Below are positions 1 through 10,614 of a DNA stretch of 64,000 nucleotides, in pieces. The first letter of the stretch is position 1. Every line of letters starts with the position of its first letter. Below the pieces are notes generated by a model. It saw only the letters and a program-made list of their open reading frames with translations, had not been told where the DNA came from and ran no database searches. The position numbers and the translations under genes are program-made. Source of the DNA: Melieria omissa (Eukaryota > Arthropoda > Insecta > Diptera > Ulidiidae); the NCBI GenBank assembly GCA_963971225.1, contig CAXARI010000032.1, positions 1,158,621 through 1,222,620 on the forward strand. Reading direction: 5' to 3'.

Positions 1-74
1 GGGTCAATCTTCTCGCTATCTCAAATAATGCAGGAGAATTTCGTTGTGGAAAAGTGATATCGACCACATGATAC

Positions 75-428
75 ATCTATATCAGGGGTGCCCAAAGTCT
101 TCTTATGGAAAAGCAAAAACCAATACATTTAAAGTTGCCCAAAAAAATGCAAACAAATTATTTAATTAATTGAATTAGTTGAAAGCACATTGTGCATTTC
201 GCTTGACCCTTAAAATTATAAGTGAAAAAAATATAATGTTCCCATTTGTCATTGCCGAAAGGCCAACCAATCGCCAAAACAAAAACTACAACAACAAAAG
301 CATCTAATTTTTTTTCATACATAGAATTTCTTGAGGAAACAAAACAAAAATCCGCGCAGCCCCAACACGTGTTGCTTCGTTGCTGTCACAACAACGACTG
401 ATTGAAAGAATGCACCTCTGATCTATAT
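75..428. mobile_element. hAT-like MITE, first copy, with 8-bp target repeats
   Basis: The element is 83-420 (338 bp), flanked by ATCTATAT at 75-82 and 421-428. It begins CAGGGGTGCCCAAAG and ends AATGCACCTCTG. The last nine bases, reversed, read CAGAGGTGC, one mismatch from the start. An 8-bp target duplication and CAG-starting short inverted ends are established marks of hAT transposons. There is no coding capacity, so this is a non-autonomous element. The interior is AT-rich, with an A/T tract near 160-175, poly-T near 517-525 in the 1,180-bp unit frame counted from the MITE of the preceding unit (about 307-325 here), and an ACACGTGT palindrome at about 366-373. The same element lies 82 bases after the start of almost every unit. 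Orientation is unknown because no transposase is present. Confidence 0.82.
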
Positions 429-438
429 AACCAATCAA

Positions 439-563
439 ATGCTTGTGGAACCTAAGTACGCACAATCACTTTAATCAAAATGGCGTCAAAATTAAGCCAG
501 AGTGACCACCTTTCAATAATTTGGTAAATAAAAAAATATCCCACCGGCAGCATGATCGAAATT
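439..563 (+). repeat. Satellite monomer A (short), shown in unit 1
   Basis: This is the first of five diverged monomers that make up each unit. It starts ATGCTTGTGG, and 53 bases later has TTAAGCCAGAG, the same spacing as in the other monomers. It is only about 125 bp long, against 174-183 bp for B-D, so its 3' part is missing. The A/B border is uncertain by about 10-15 bases, because ATGATCGAAATTATGGCTG could belong to the tail of A or the head of B. Confidence 0.72.
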
Positions 564-740
564 ATGGCTGTTAAATCTCGACCCGTTAACGGATTTTAAT
601 AATATTATGCCTTATTATTTAGCTAGACTCGTATGCTTTCTATAATGGTATCAATCATCCTTCTATACCCCAAGGTTCGAAAGCAAATCGATTTGGAACG
701 GTGACTTTGAAAAAATTGCTACTTGGGTGCAACCACTAAA
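564..740 (+). repeat. Satellite monomer B, shown in unit 1
   Basis: A monomer of about 177 bp. The block TTAGCTAGACTCGTATGCTT at about +55 matches the TTAGCCAGAGTCTTATGCTT of monomer C. ATCGAT lies at +123, as in C (+122) and D (+123). It ends CAACCACTAAA just before the next ATGCTTGT, closely resembling the end of monomer C (CACCACTAAA). Confidence 0.78.
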
Positions 741-922
741 ATGCTTGTCAACACCAAATGCATAAGTGCATATTAATAATTGACCCCTTAAAATTTAGCC
801 AGAGTCTTATGCTTTCTATATTGGTCCCTAACTTTTCATTATCCTTCAGGAATAATGAGCATATCGATGCGCAAGGATAACATTGAAAAACTGCCTATTA
901 CAAAATACACACTCACCACTAA
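741..922 (+). repeat. Satellite monomer C, shown in unit 1
   Basis: A monomer of about 182 bp, from ATGCTTGTCAACACC to CACCACTAA. Landmarks are CCCCTTAAAATTTAGCCAGA near +47, GCTTTCTATATTGGTCC, CATTATCCTTCAGGAATAAT, ATCGATGCGCAAG at +122, and ACTGCCTATT near the end. It is the clearest reference for aligning the other four. Confidence 0.82.
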
Positions 923-1096
923 AGTGCTTATAGATTCCAAACGGTATGGGTTACGTTAATAAAAAACCCCTTAAAATGTAGCTAGAGATTGCAGCTTTAT
1001 CAAATTAAATCAATAATTTGATTACTATTAGGCAATCATGAACAGATCGATGCGCAAGAGTGACATTAAATGGCTGCCTACTGCAAAATCGATAAA
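923..1096 (+). repeat. Satellite monomer D, shown in unit 1
   Basis: A monomer of about 174 bp starting AGTGCTTATAGATT. It shares CCCCTTAAAATGTAGCTAGA with monomer C, then ATCGATGCGCAAG at +123 and GGCTGCCTACT near the end. Of all pairs, C and D look the most alike. Confidence 0.82.
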
Positions 1097-1618
1097 ATGC
1101 TTGTAAAATATGATGATTCTAGGTTTATAGAAAAAATAATAACCTTAAAACCTAGCTGGAGTTTTGAGCTTTCATAAATGGGGTCAATCTTCTCGCTATC
1201 TCAAATAATGCAGGAGACTTTCGTTGTGGAAAAGTGATATCGACCACATGATACATCTATATCAGGGGTGCCCAAAGTCTTCTTATGGAAAAGCAAAAAC
1301 CAATACATTTAAAGTTGCCCAAAAAAATGCAAACAAATTATTTAATTAATTGAATTAGTTGAAAGCACATTGTGCATTTCGCTTGACCCTTAAAATTATA
1401 AGTGAAAAAAATATAATGTTCCCATTTGTCATTGCCGAAAGGCCAACCAATCGCCAAAACAAAAACTACAACAACAAAAGCATCTAATTTTTTTTCATAC
1501 ATAGAATTTCTTGAGGAAACAAAACAAAAATCCGCGCAGCCCCCACACGTGTTGCTTCGTTGCTGTCACAACAACGACTGATTGAAACAATGCACCTCTG
1601 ATCTATATAACCAATCAA
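1097..1618 (+). repeat. Satellite monomer E, split by the hAT-like MITE (unit 1/2 border)
   Basis: Monomer E starts ATGCTTGTAAAATATG at 1097 and has ACCTAGCTGGAG at +53, like the other monomers. It runs to 1262, is interrupted by the MITE at 1263-1600, and finishes at 1609-1618 (AACCAATCAA) just before monomer A of unit 2. The 8-bp ATCTATAT is present at 1255-1262 and again at 1601-1608. Taking out the MITE and one 8-bp copy leaves 176 bp, which fits the B-D lengths. The sum of A-E, the MITE and 8 bp is exactly 1,180. Confidence 0.85.
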
Positions 1619-2361
1619 ATGCTTGTGGAACCTAAGTACGCACAATCACTTTAATCAAAATGGCGTCAAAATTAAGCCAGAGTGACCACCTTTCAATAAT
1701 TTGGTAAATAAAAAAAATATCCCACCGGCAGCATGATCGAAATTATGGCTGTTAAATCTCGACCCGTTAACGGATTTTAATATTATTATGCCTTATTATT
1801 TAGCTACACTCGTATGCTTTCTATAATGGTATCAATCATCCTTCTATACCCCAAGATTCGAAAGCAAATCGATTTGGAACGGTGACTTTGAAAAAATTGC
1901 TACTTGGGTGCAACCACTAAAATGCTTGTCAACACCAAATGCATAAGTGCATATTAATAATTGACCCCTTAAAATTTAGCCAGAGTCTTATGCTTTCTAT
2001 ATTGGTCCCTAACTTTTCATTATCCTTCAGGAATAATGAGCATATCGATGCGCAAGGATAACATTGAAAAACTGCCTATTACAAAATACACACTCACCAC
2101 TAAAGTGCTTATAGATTCCAAACGGTATGGGTTACGTTAATAAAAAACCCCTTAAAATGTAGCTAGAGATTGCAGCTTTATCAAATTAAATCAATAATTT
2201 GATTACTATTAGGCAATCATGAACAGATCGATGCGCAAGAGTGACATTAAATGGCTGCCTACTGCAAAATCGATAAAATGCTTGTAAAATATGATGATTC
2301 TAGGTTTATAGAAAAAATAATAACCTTAAAACCTAGCTGGAGTTTTGAGCTTTCATAAATG

Positions 2362-3511
2362 GGGTCAATCTTCTCGCTATCTCAGATAATGCAGGAGAAT
2401 TTCGTTGTGGAAAAGTGATATCGACCACATGATACATCTATATCAGGGGTGCCCAAAATCTTCTTATGGAAAAGCAAAATCCAATACATGTAAAGTTGCC
2501 CAAAAAAAATGCAAACAAATTATTTAATTAATTAGTTGAAAGCACATTGTGCATTTCGCTTGACCCTTAAAATTATAAGTGAAAAAAATATAATGTTCCC
2601 ATTTGTCATTGCCGAAAGGCCAACCAATCGCCAAAACAAAAACTACAACAACAAAAGCATCTAATTTTTTTTCATACATAGAATTTCTTGAGGAAACAAA
2701 ACAAAAATCCGCGCAGCCCCCACACGTGTTGCTTCGTTGCTGTCACAACAACGACTGACTGAAACAATGCACCTCTGATCTATATAACCAATCAATTACT
2801 TTAATCAAAATGGCGTCAAAATTAAGCCAGAGTGACCACCTTTCAATAATTTGGTAAATAAAAAAAATATCCCACCGGCAGCATGATCGAAATTATGGCT
2901 GTTAAATCTCGACCCGTTAACGGATTTTAATAATATTATGCCTTATTATTTAGCTAGACTCGTATGCTTTCTATAATGGTATCAATCATCCTTCTATACC
3001 CCAAGGTTCGAAAGCAAATCGATTTGGAACGGTGACTTTGAAAAAATTGCTACTTGGGTGCAACCACTAAAATGCTTGTCAACACCAAATGCATAAGTGC
3101 ATATTAATAATTGACCCCTTAAAATTTAGCCAGAGTCTTATGCTTTCTATATTGGTCCCTAACTTTTCATTATCCTTCAGGAATAATAAGCATATCGATG
3201 CGCAAGGATAACATTGAAAAACTGCCTATTACAAAATACACACTCACCACTAAAGTGCTTATAGATTCCAAACGGTATGGGTTACATTAAAAAAAAAACC
3301 CTTAAAATGTAGCTAGAGATTGCAGCTTTATCAAATTAAATCAATAATTTCATTACTATTCGGCAATCATGAACAATTCGATGCGCAAAAGTGACATTAA
3401 ATGGCTGCCTACTGCAAAATCGATAAAATGCTTGTAAAATATGATGATTCTAGGTTTATAGAAAAAATATCAACCTTAAAACCTAGCTGGAGTTTTGAGC
3501 TTTCATAAATG
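2362..3511 (+). repeat. Unit 3: divergent 1,150-bp unit
   Basis: This unit lacks about 27 bp at the start of monomer A. The normal CCAATC-AAATGC...CGCAC-AATCACTTT reads CCAATCAATTACTTT near 2788-2804. It also lacks five bases in the MITE A/T tract. It carries CCCAAAATC, CAATACATGTAAAG, ATTTCATTACTATTCGGC and AACAATTCGATGCGCAAAAG. Units 20, 22 and 27 share most of these. It looks like a separate lineage of the same satellite rather than a recent mutant. Confidence 0.85.
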
Positions 3512-6500
3512 GGGTCAATCTTCTCGCTATCTCAAATAATGCAGCAGAATTTCGTTGTGGAAAAGTGATATCGACCACATGATACATCTATATTAGGGGT
3601 GCCCAAAATATTCTTATGGAAAAGCAAAAACCAATACATGTAAAGTTGCCCAAAAATATGCAAACAAATTATTTAATTAATTGAATTAGTTGAAAGCACA
3701 TTGTGCATTTCGCTTGACCCTTAAAATTATAAGTGAAAAAAATATAATGTTCCCATTTGTCATTGCCGAAAGGCCAACCAATCGCCAAAACAAAAACTAC
3801 AACAACAAAAGCATCTAATTTTTTTCATACATAGAATTTCTTGAGGAAACAAAACAAAAATCCGCGCAGCCCCCACACGTGTTGCTTCGTTGCTGTCACA
3901 ACAACGACTGATTGAAAGAATGCACCTCTGATCTATATAACCAATCAAATGCTTGTGGAACCTAAGTACGCACAATCACTTTAATCAAAATGGCGTCAAA
4001 ATTAAGCCAGAGTGACCACCTTTCACCAATTTGGTAAATAAAAAAAATATCCCACCGGCAGCATGATCGAAATTATGGCTGTTAAATCTCGACCCGTTAA
4101 CGGATTTTAATATTATTATGCCTTATTATTTAGCTACACTCGTATGCTTTCTATAATGGTATCAATCATCCTTCTATACCCCAAGGTTCGAAAGCAAATC
4201 GATTTGGAACGGTGACTTTGAAAAAATTGCTACTTGGGTGCAACCACTAAAATGCTTGTCAACACCAAATGCATAAGTGCATATTAATAATTGACCCCTT
4301 AAAATTTAGCCAGAGTCTTATGCTTTCTATATTGGTCCCTAACTTTTCATTATCCTTCAGGAATAATGAGCATATCGATGCGCAAGGATAACATTGAAAA
4401 ACTGCCTATTACAAAATACACACTCACCACTAAAGTGCTTATAGATTCCAAACGGTATGGGTTACGTTAATAAAAAACCCCTTAAAATGTAGCTAGAGAT
4501 TGCAGCTTTATCAAATTAAATCAATAATTTGATTACTATTAGGCAATCATGAACAGATCGATGCGCAAGAGTGACATTAAATGGCTGCCTACTGCAAAAT
4601 CGATAAAATGCTTGTAAAATATGATGATTCTAGGTTTATAGAAAAAATAATAACCTTAAAACCTAGCTGGAGTTTTGAGCTTTCATAAATGGGGTCAATC
4701 TTCTCGCTATCTCAAATAATGCAGGAGAATTTCGTTGTGGAAAAGTGATATCGACCACATGATACATCTATATCAGGGGTGCCCAAAGTCTTCTTATGGA
4801 AAAGCAAAAACCAATACATTTAAAGTTGCCCAAAAAAATGCAAACAAATTATTTAATTAATTGAATTAGTTGAAAGCACATTGTGCATTTCGCTTGACCT
4901 TTAAAATTATAAGTGAAAAAAATATAATGTTCCCATTTGTCATTGCCGAAAGGCCAACCAATCGCCAAAACAAAAACTACAACAACAAAAGCATCTAATT
5001 TTTTTTCATACATAGAATTTCTTGAGGAAACAAAACAAAAATCCGCGCAGCCCCCACACGTGTTGCTTCGTTGCTGTCACAACAACGACTGATTGAAAGA
5101 ATGCACCTCTGATCTATATAACCAATCAAATGCTTGTGGAACCTAAGTACGCACAATCACTTTAATCAAAATGGCGTCAAAATTAAGCCAGAGTGACCAC
5201 CTTTCAATAATTTGGTAAATAAAAAAATATCCCACCGGCAGCATGATCGAAATTATGGCTGTTAAATCTCGACCCGTTAACGGATTTTAATAATATTATG
5301 CCTTATTATTTAGCTAGACTCGTATGCTTTCTATAATGGTATCAATCATCCTTCTATACCCCAAGGTTCGAAAGCAAATCGATTTGGAACGGTGACTTTG
5401 AAAAAATTGCTACTTGGGTGCAACCACTAAAATGCTTGTCAACACCAAATGCATAAGTGCATATTAATAATTGACCCCTTAAAATTTAGCCAGAGTCTTA
5501 TGCTTTCTATATTGGTCCCTAACTTTTCATTATCCTTCAGGAATAATGAGCATATCGATGCGCAAGGATAACATTGAAAAACTGCCTATTACAAAATACA
5601 CACTCACCACTAAAGTGCTTATAGATTCCAAACGGTATGGGTTACGTTAATAAAAAACCCCTTAAAATGTAGCTAGAGATTGCAGCTTTATCAAATTAAA
5701 TCAATAATTTGATTACTATTAGGCAATCATGAACAGATCGATGCGCAAGAGTGACATTAAATGGCTGCCTACTGCAAAATCGATAAAATGCTTGTAAAAT
5801 ATGATGATTCTAGGTTTATAGAAAAAATAATAACCTTAAAACCTAGCTGGAGTTTTGAGCTTTCATAAATGGGGTCAATCTTCTCGCTATCTCAAATAAT
5901 GCAGGAGAATTTCGTTGTGGAAAAGTGATATCGACCACATGATACATCTATATCAGGGGTGCCCAAAGTCTTCTTATGGAAAAGCAAAAACCAATACATT
6001 TAAACTTGCCCAAAAAAATGCAAACAAATTATTTAATTAATTGAATTAGTTGAAAGCACATTGTGCATTTCGCTTGACCCTTAAAATTATAAGTGAAAAA
6101 AATATAATGTTCCCATTTGTCATTGCCGAAAGGCCAACCAATCGCCAAAACAAAAACTACAACAACAAAAGCATCTAATTTTTTTTCATACATAGAATTT
6201 CTTGAGGAAACAAAACAAAAATCCGCGCAGCCCCCACACGTGTTGCTTCGTTGCTGTCACAACAACGACTGATTGAAAGAATGCACCTCTGATCTATATA
6301 ACCAATCAAATGCTTGTGGAACCTAAGTACGCACAATCACTTTAATCAAAATGGCGTCAAAATTAAGCCAGAGTGACCACCTTTCACCAATTTGGTAAAT
6401 AAAAAAAATATCCCACCGGCAGCATGATCGAAATTATGGCTGTTAAATCTCGACCCGTTAACGGATTTTAATAATATTATGCCTTATTATTTAGCTAGAC

Positions 6501-7052
6501 TCGTATGCTTTCTATAATGGTATCAATCATCCTTCTATACCCCAAGGTTCGAAAGCAAATCGATTTGGAACGGTGACTTTGAAAAAATTGCTACTTGGGT
6601 GCAACCACTAAAATGCTTGTCAACACCAAATGCATAAGTGCATATTAATAATTGACCCCTTAAACTTTAGCCAGAGTCTTATGCTTTCTATATTGGTCCC
6701 TAACTTTTCATTATCCTTCAGGAATAATGAGCATATCGATGCGCAAGGATAACATTGAAAAACTGCCTATTACAAAATACACACTCACCACTAAAGTGCT
6801 TATAGATTCCAAACGGTATGGGTTACGTTAATAAAAAACCCCTTAAAATGTAGCTAGAGATTGCAGCTTTATCAAATTAAATCAATAATTTCATTACTAT
6901 TAGGCAATCATGAACAGATCGATGCGCAAGAGTGACATTAAATGGCTGCCTACTGCAAAATCGATAAAATGCTTGTAAAATATGATGATTCTAGGTTTAT
7001 AGAAAAAATAATAACCTTAAAACCTAGCTGGAGTTTTGAGCTTTCATAAATG

Positions 7053-8254
7053 GGGTCAATCTTCTCGCTATCTCAAATAATGCAGGAGAATTTCGTTGTG
7101 GAAAAGTGATATCGACCACATGATACATCTATATCAGGGGTGCCCAAAGTCTTCTTATGGAAAAGCAAAAACCAATACAATACCAATACCAATACAACTT
7201 GCCCAAAAAAATGCAAACAAATTAAATAATAATAAATAATTAATTGAATTAGTTGAAAGCACATTGTGCATTTCGCTTGACCCTTAAAATTATAAGTGAA
7301 AAAAATATAATGTTCCCATTTGTCATTGCCGAAAGGCCAACCAATCGCCAAAACAAAAACTACAACAACAAAAGCATCTAATTTTTTTTCATACATAGAA
7401 TTTCTTGAGGAAACAAAACAAAAATCCGCGCAGCCCCCACACGTGTTGCTTCGTTGCTGTCACAACAACGACTGATTGAAAGAATGCACCTCTGATCTAT
7501 ATAACCAATCAAATGCTTGTGGAACCTAAGTACGCACAATCACTTTAATCAAAATGGCGTCAAAATTAAGCCAGAGTGACCACCTTTCAATAATTTGGTA
7601 AATAAAAAAATATCCCACCGGCAGCATGATCGAAATTATGGCTGTTAAATCTCGACCCGTTAACGGATTTTAATAATATTATGCCTTATTATTTAGCTAG
7701 ACTCGTATGCTTTCTATAATGGTATCAATCATCCTTCTATACCCCAAGGTTCGAAAGCAAATCGATTTGGAACGGTGACTTTGAAAAAATTGCTACTTGG
7801 GTGCAACCACTAAAATGCTTGTCAACACCAAATGCATAAGTGCATATTAATAATTGACCCCTTAAAATTTAGCCAGAGTCTTATGCTTTCTATATTGGTC
7901 CCTAACTTTTCATTATCCTTCAGGAATAATGAGCATATCGATGCGCAAGGATAACATTGAAAAACTGCCTATTACAAAATACACACTCACCACTAAAGTG
8001 CTTATAGATTCCAAACGGTATGGGTTACGTTAATAAAAAACCCCTTAAAATGTAGCTAGAGATTGCAGCTTTATCAAATTAAATCAATAATTTGATTACT
8101 ATTAGGCAATCATGAACAGATCGATGCGCAAGAGTGACATTAAATGGCTGCCTACTGCAAAATCGATAAAATGCTTGTAAAATATGATGATTCTAGGTTT
8201 ATAGAAAAAATAATAACCTTAAAACCTAGCTGGAGTTTTGAGCTTTCATAAATG
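7053..8254 (+). repeat. Unit 7: local CCAATA expansion in the MITE
   Basis: At about 7171-7200 the normal CCAATACATTTAAAG is replaced by a short run of CAATAC/CCAATAC steps before CTTGCCC. It is followed by an extended AAT-rich tract at about 7220-7245. Unit length is 1,202 bp. Replication slippage is the simplest explanation. Confidence 0.8.
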
Positions 8255-10614
8255 GGGTCAATCTTCTCGCTATCTCAAATAATGCAGGAGAATTTCGTTG
8301 TGGAAAAGTGATATCGACCACATGATACATCTATATCAGGGGTGCCCAAAGTCTTCTTATGGAAAAGCAAAAACCAATACATTTAAAGTTGCCCAAAAAA
8401 ATGCAAACAAATTATTTAATTAATTGAATTAGTTGAAAGCACATTGTGCATTTCGCTTGACCCTTAAAATTATAAGTGAAAAAAATATAATGTTCCCATT
8501 TGTCATTGCCGAAAGGCCAACCAATCGCCAAAACAAAAACTACAACAACAAAAGCATCTAATTTTTTTTCATACATAGAATTTCTTGAGGAAACAAAACA
8601 AAAATCCGCGCAGCCCCCACACGTGTTGCTTCGTTGCTGTCACAACAACGACTGATTGAAAGAATGCACCTCTGATCTATATAACCAATCAAATGCTTGT
8701 GGAACCTAAGTACGCACAATCACTTTAATCAAAATGGCGTCAAAATTAAGCCAGAGTGACCACCTTTCAATAATTTGGTAAATAAAAAAATATCCCACCG
8801 GCAGCATGATCGAAATTATGGCTGTTAAATCTCGACCCGTTAACGGATTTTAATAATATTATGCCTTATTATTTAGCTAGACTCGTATGCTTTCTATAAT
8901 GGTATCAATCATCCTTCTATACCCCAAGGTTCGAAAGCAAATCGATTTGGAACGGTGACTTTGAAAAAATTGCTACTTGGGTGCAACCACTAAAATGCTT
9001 GTCAACACCAAATGCATAAGTGCATATTAATAATTGACCCCTTAAAATTTAGCCAGAGTCTTATGCTTTCTATATTGGTCCCTAACTTTTCATTATCCTT
9101 CAGGAATAATGAGCATATCGATGCGCAAGGATAACATTGAAAAACTGCCTATTACAAAATACACACTCACCACTAAAGTGCTTATAGATTCCAAACGGTA
9201 TGGGTTACGTTAATAAAAAACCCCTTAAAATGTAGCTAGAGATTGCAGCTTTATCAAATTAAATCAATAATTTGATTACTATTAGGCAATCATGAACAGA
9301 TCGATGCGCAAGAGTGACATTAAATGGCTGCCTACTGCAAAATCGATAAAATGCTTGTAAAATATGATGATTCTAGGTTTATAGAAAAAATAATAACCTT
9401 AAAACCTAGCTGGAGTTTTGAGCTTTCATAAATGGGGTCAATCTTCTCGCTATCTCAAATAATGCAGGAGAATTTCGTTGTGGAAAAGTGATATCGACCA
9501 CATGATACATCTATATCAGGGGTGCCCAAAGTCTTCTTATGGAAAAGCAAAAACCAATACATTTAAAGTTGCCCAAAAAAATGCAAACAAATTATTTAAT
9601 TAATTGAATTAGTTGAAAGCACATTGTGCATTTCGCTTGACCCTTAAAATTATAAGTGAAAAAAATATAATGTTCCCATTTGTCATTGCCGAAAGGCCAA
9701 CCAATCGCCAAAACAAAAACTACAACAACAAAAGCATCTAATTTTTTTTCATACATAGAATTTCTTGAGGAAACAAAACAAAAATCCGCGCAGCCCCCAC
9801 ACGTGTTGCTTCGTTGCTGTCACAACAACGACTGATTGAAAGAATGCACCTCTGATCTATATAACCAATCAAATGCTTGTGGAACCTAAGTACGCACAAT
9901 CACTTTAATCAAAATGGCGTCAAAATTATGCCAGAGTGACCACCTTTCAATAATTTGGTAAATAAAAAAATATCCCACCGGCAGCATGATCGAAATTATG
10001 GCTGTTAAATCTCGACCCGTTAACGGATTTTAATAATATTATGCCTTATTATTTAGCTAGACTCGTATTCTTTCTATAATGGTATCAATCATCCTTCTAT
10101 ACCCCAAGGTTCGAAAGCAAATCGATTTGGAACGGTGACTTTGAAAAAATTGCTACTTGGGTGCAACCACTAAAATGCTTGTCACCACCAAATGCATAAG
10201 TGCATATTAATAATTGACCCCTTAAAATTTAGCCAGAGTCTTATGCTTTCTATATTGGTCCCTAACTTTTCATTATCCTTCAGGAATAATGAGCATATCG
10301 ATGCGCAAGGATAACATTGAAAAACTGCCTATTACAAAATACACACTCACCACTAAAGTGCTTATAGATTCCAAACGGTATGGGTTACGTTAATAAAAAA
10401 CCCCTTAAAATGTAGCTAGAGATTGCAGCTTTATCAAATTAAATCAATAATTTGATTACTATTAGGCAATCATGAACAGATCGATGCGCAAGAGTGACAT
10501 TAAATGGCTGCCTACTGCAAAATCGATAAAATGCTTGTAAAATATGATGATTCTAGGTTTATAGAAAAAATAATAACCTTAAAACCTAGCTGGAGTTTTG
10601 AGCTTTCATAAATG

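Larger units (their letters stand above)
1..10614 (+). repeat. Units 1-9, mostly the 1,180-bp form
   Basis: Nine units without large insertions. Units 1, 2, 4, 5, 6, 8 and 9 are 1,180-1,181 bp. Unit 3 (2362-3511) is a divergent 1,150-bp unit, and unit 7 (7053-8254) is 1,202 bp; both are listed separately. Unit 4 shares some markers of unit 3 (ACATGTAAAG, AAAAATATGC). Unit 9 has AATTATGCC instead of AATTAAGCC near 9927, a marker otherwise seen beside mariner insertions and in units 34, 37, 41, 43 and 47. No gene is seen. Confidence 0.95.

Noticed and set aside
366..410. Hairpin or subterminal repeat in the MITE (CGTTG...CAACG)
   Set aside because: The arms are only five bases with a nine-base loop and are not supported by compensating changes, since all units have the same sequence.
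1..1180. CENP-B-box-like motif for a centromere claim
   Set aside because: I found no convincing match to the 17-base pattern. The higher-order structure is compatible with a centromeric or pericentromeric place but does not prove it.
7073..7396. Minus-strand open frames across the MITE (e.g. 3760-3975, 7073-7396, 45672-45932)
   Set aside because: They are antisense readings of the AT-rich MITE and, in two cases, of the mariner remnant. They open or close with single-base indels between units and show no conserved protein motif.
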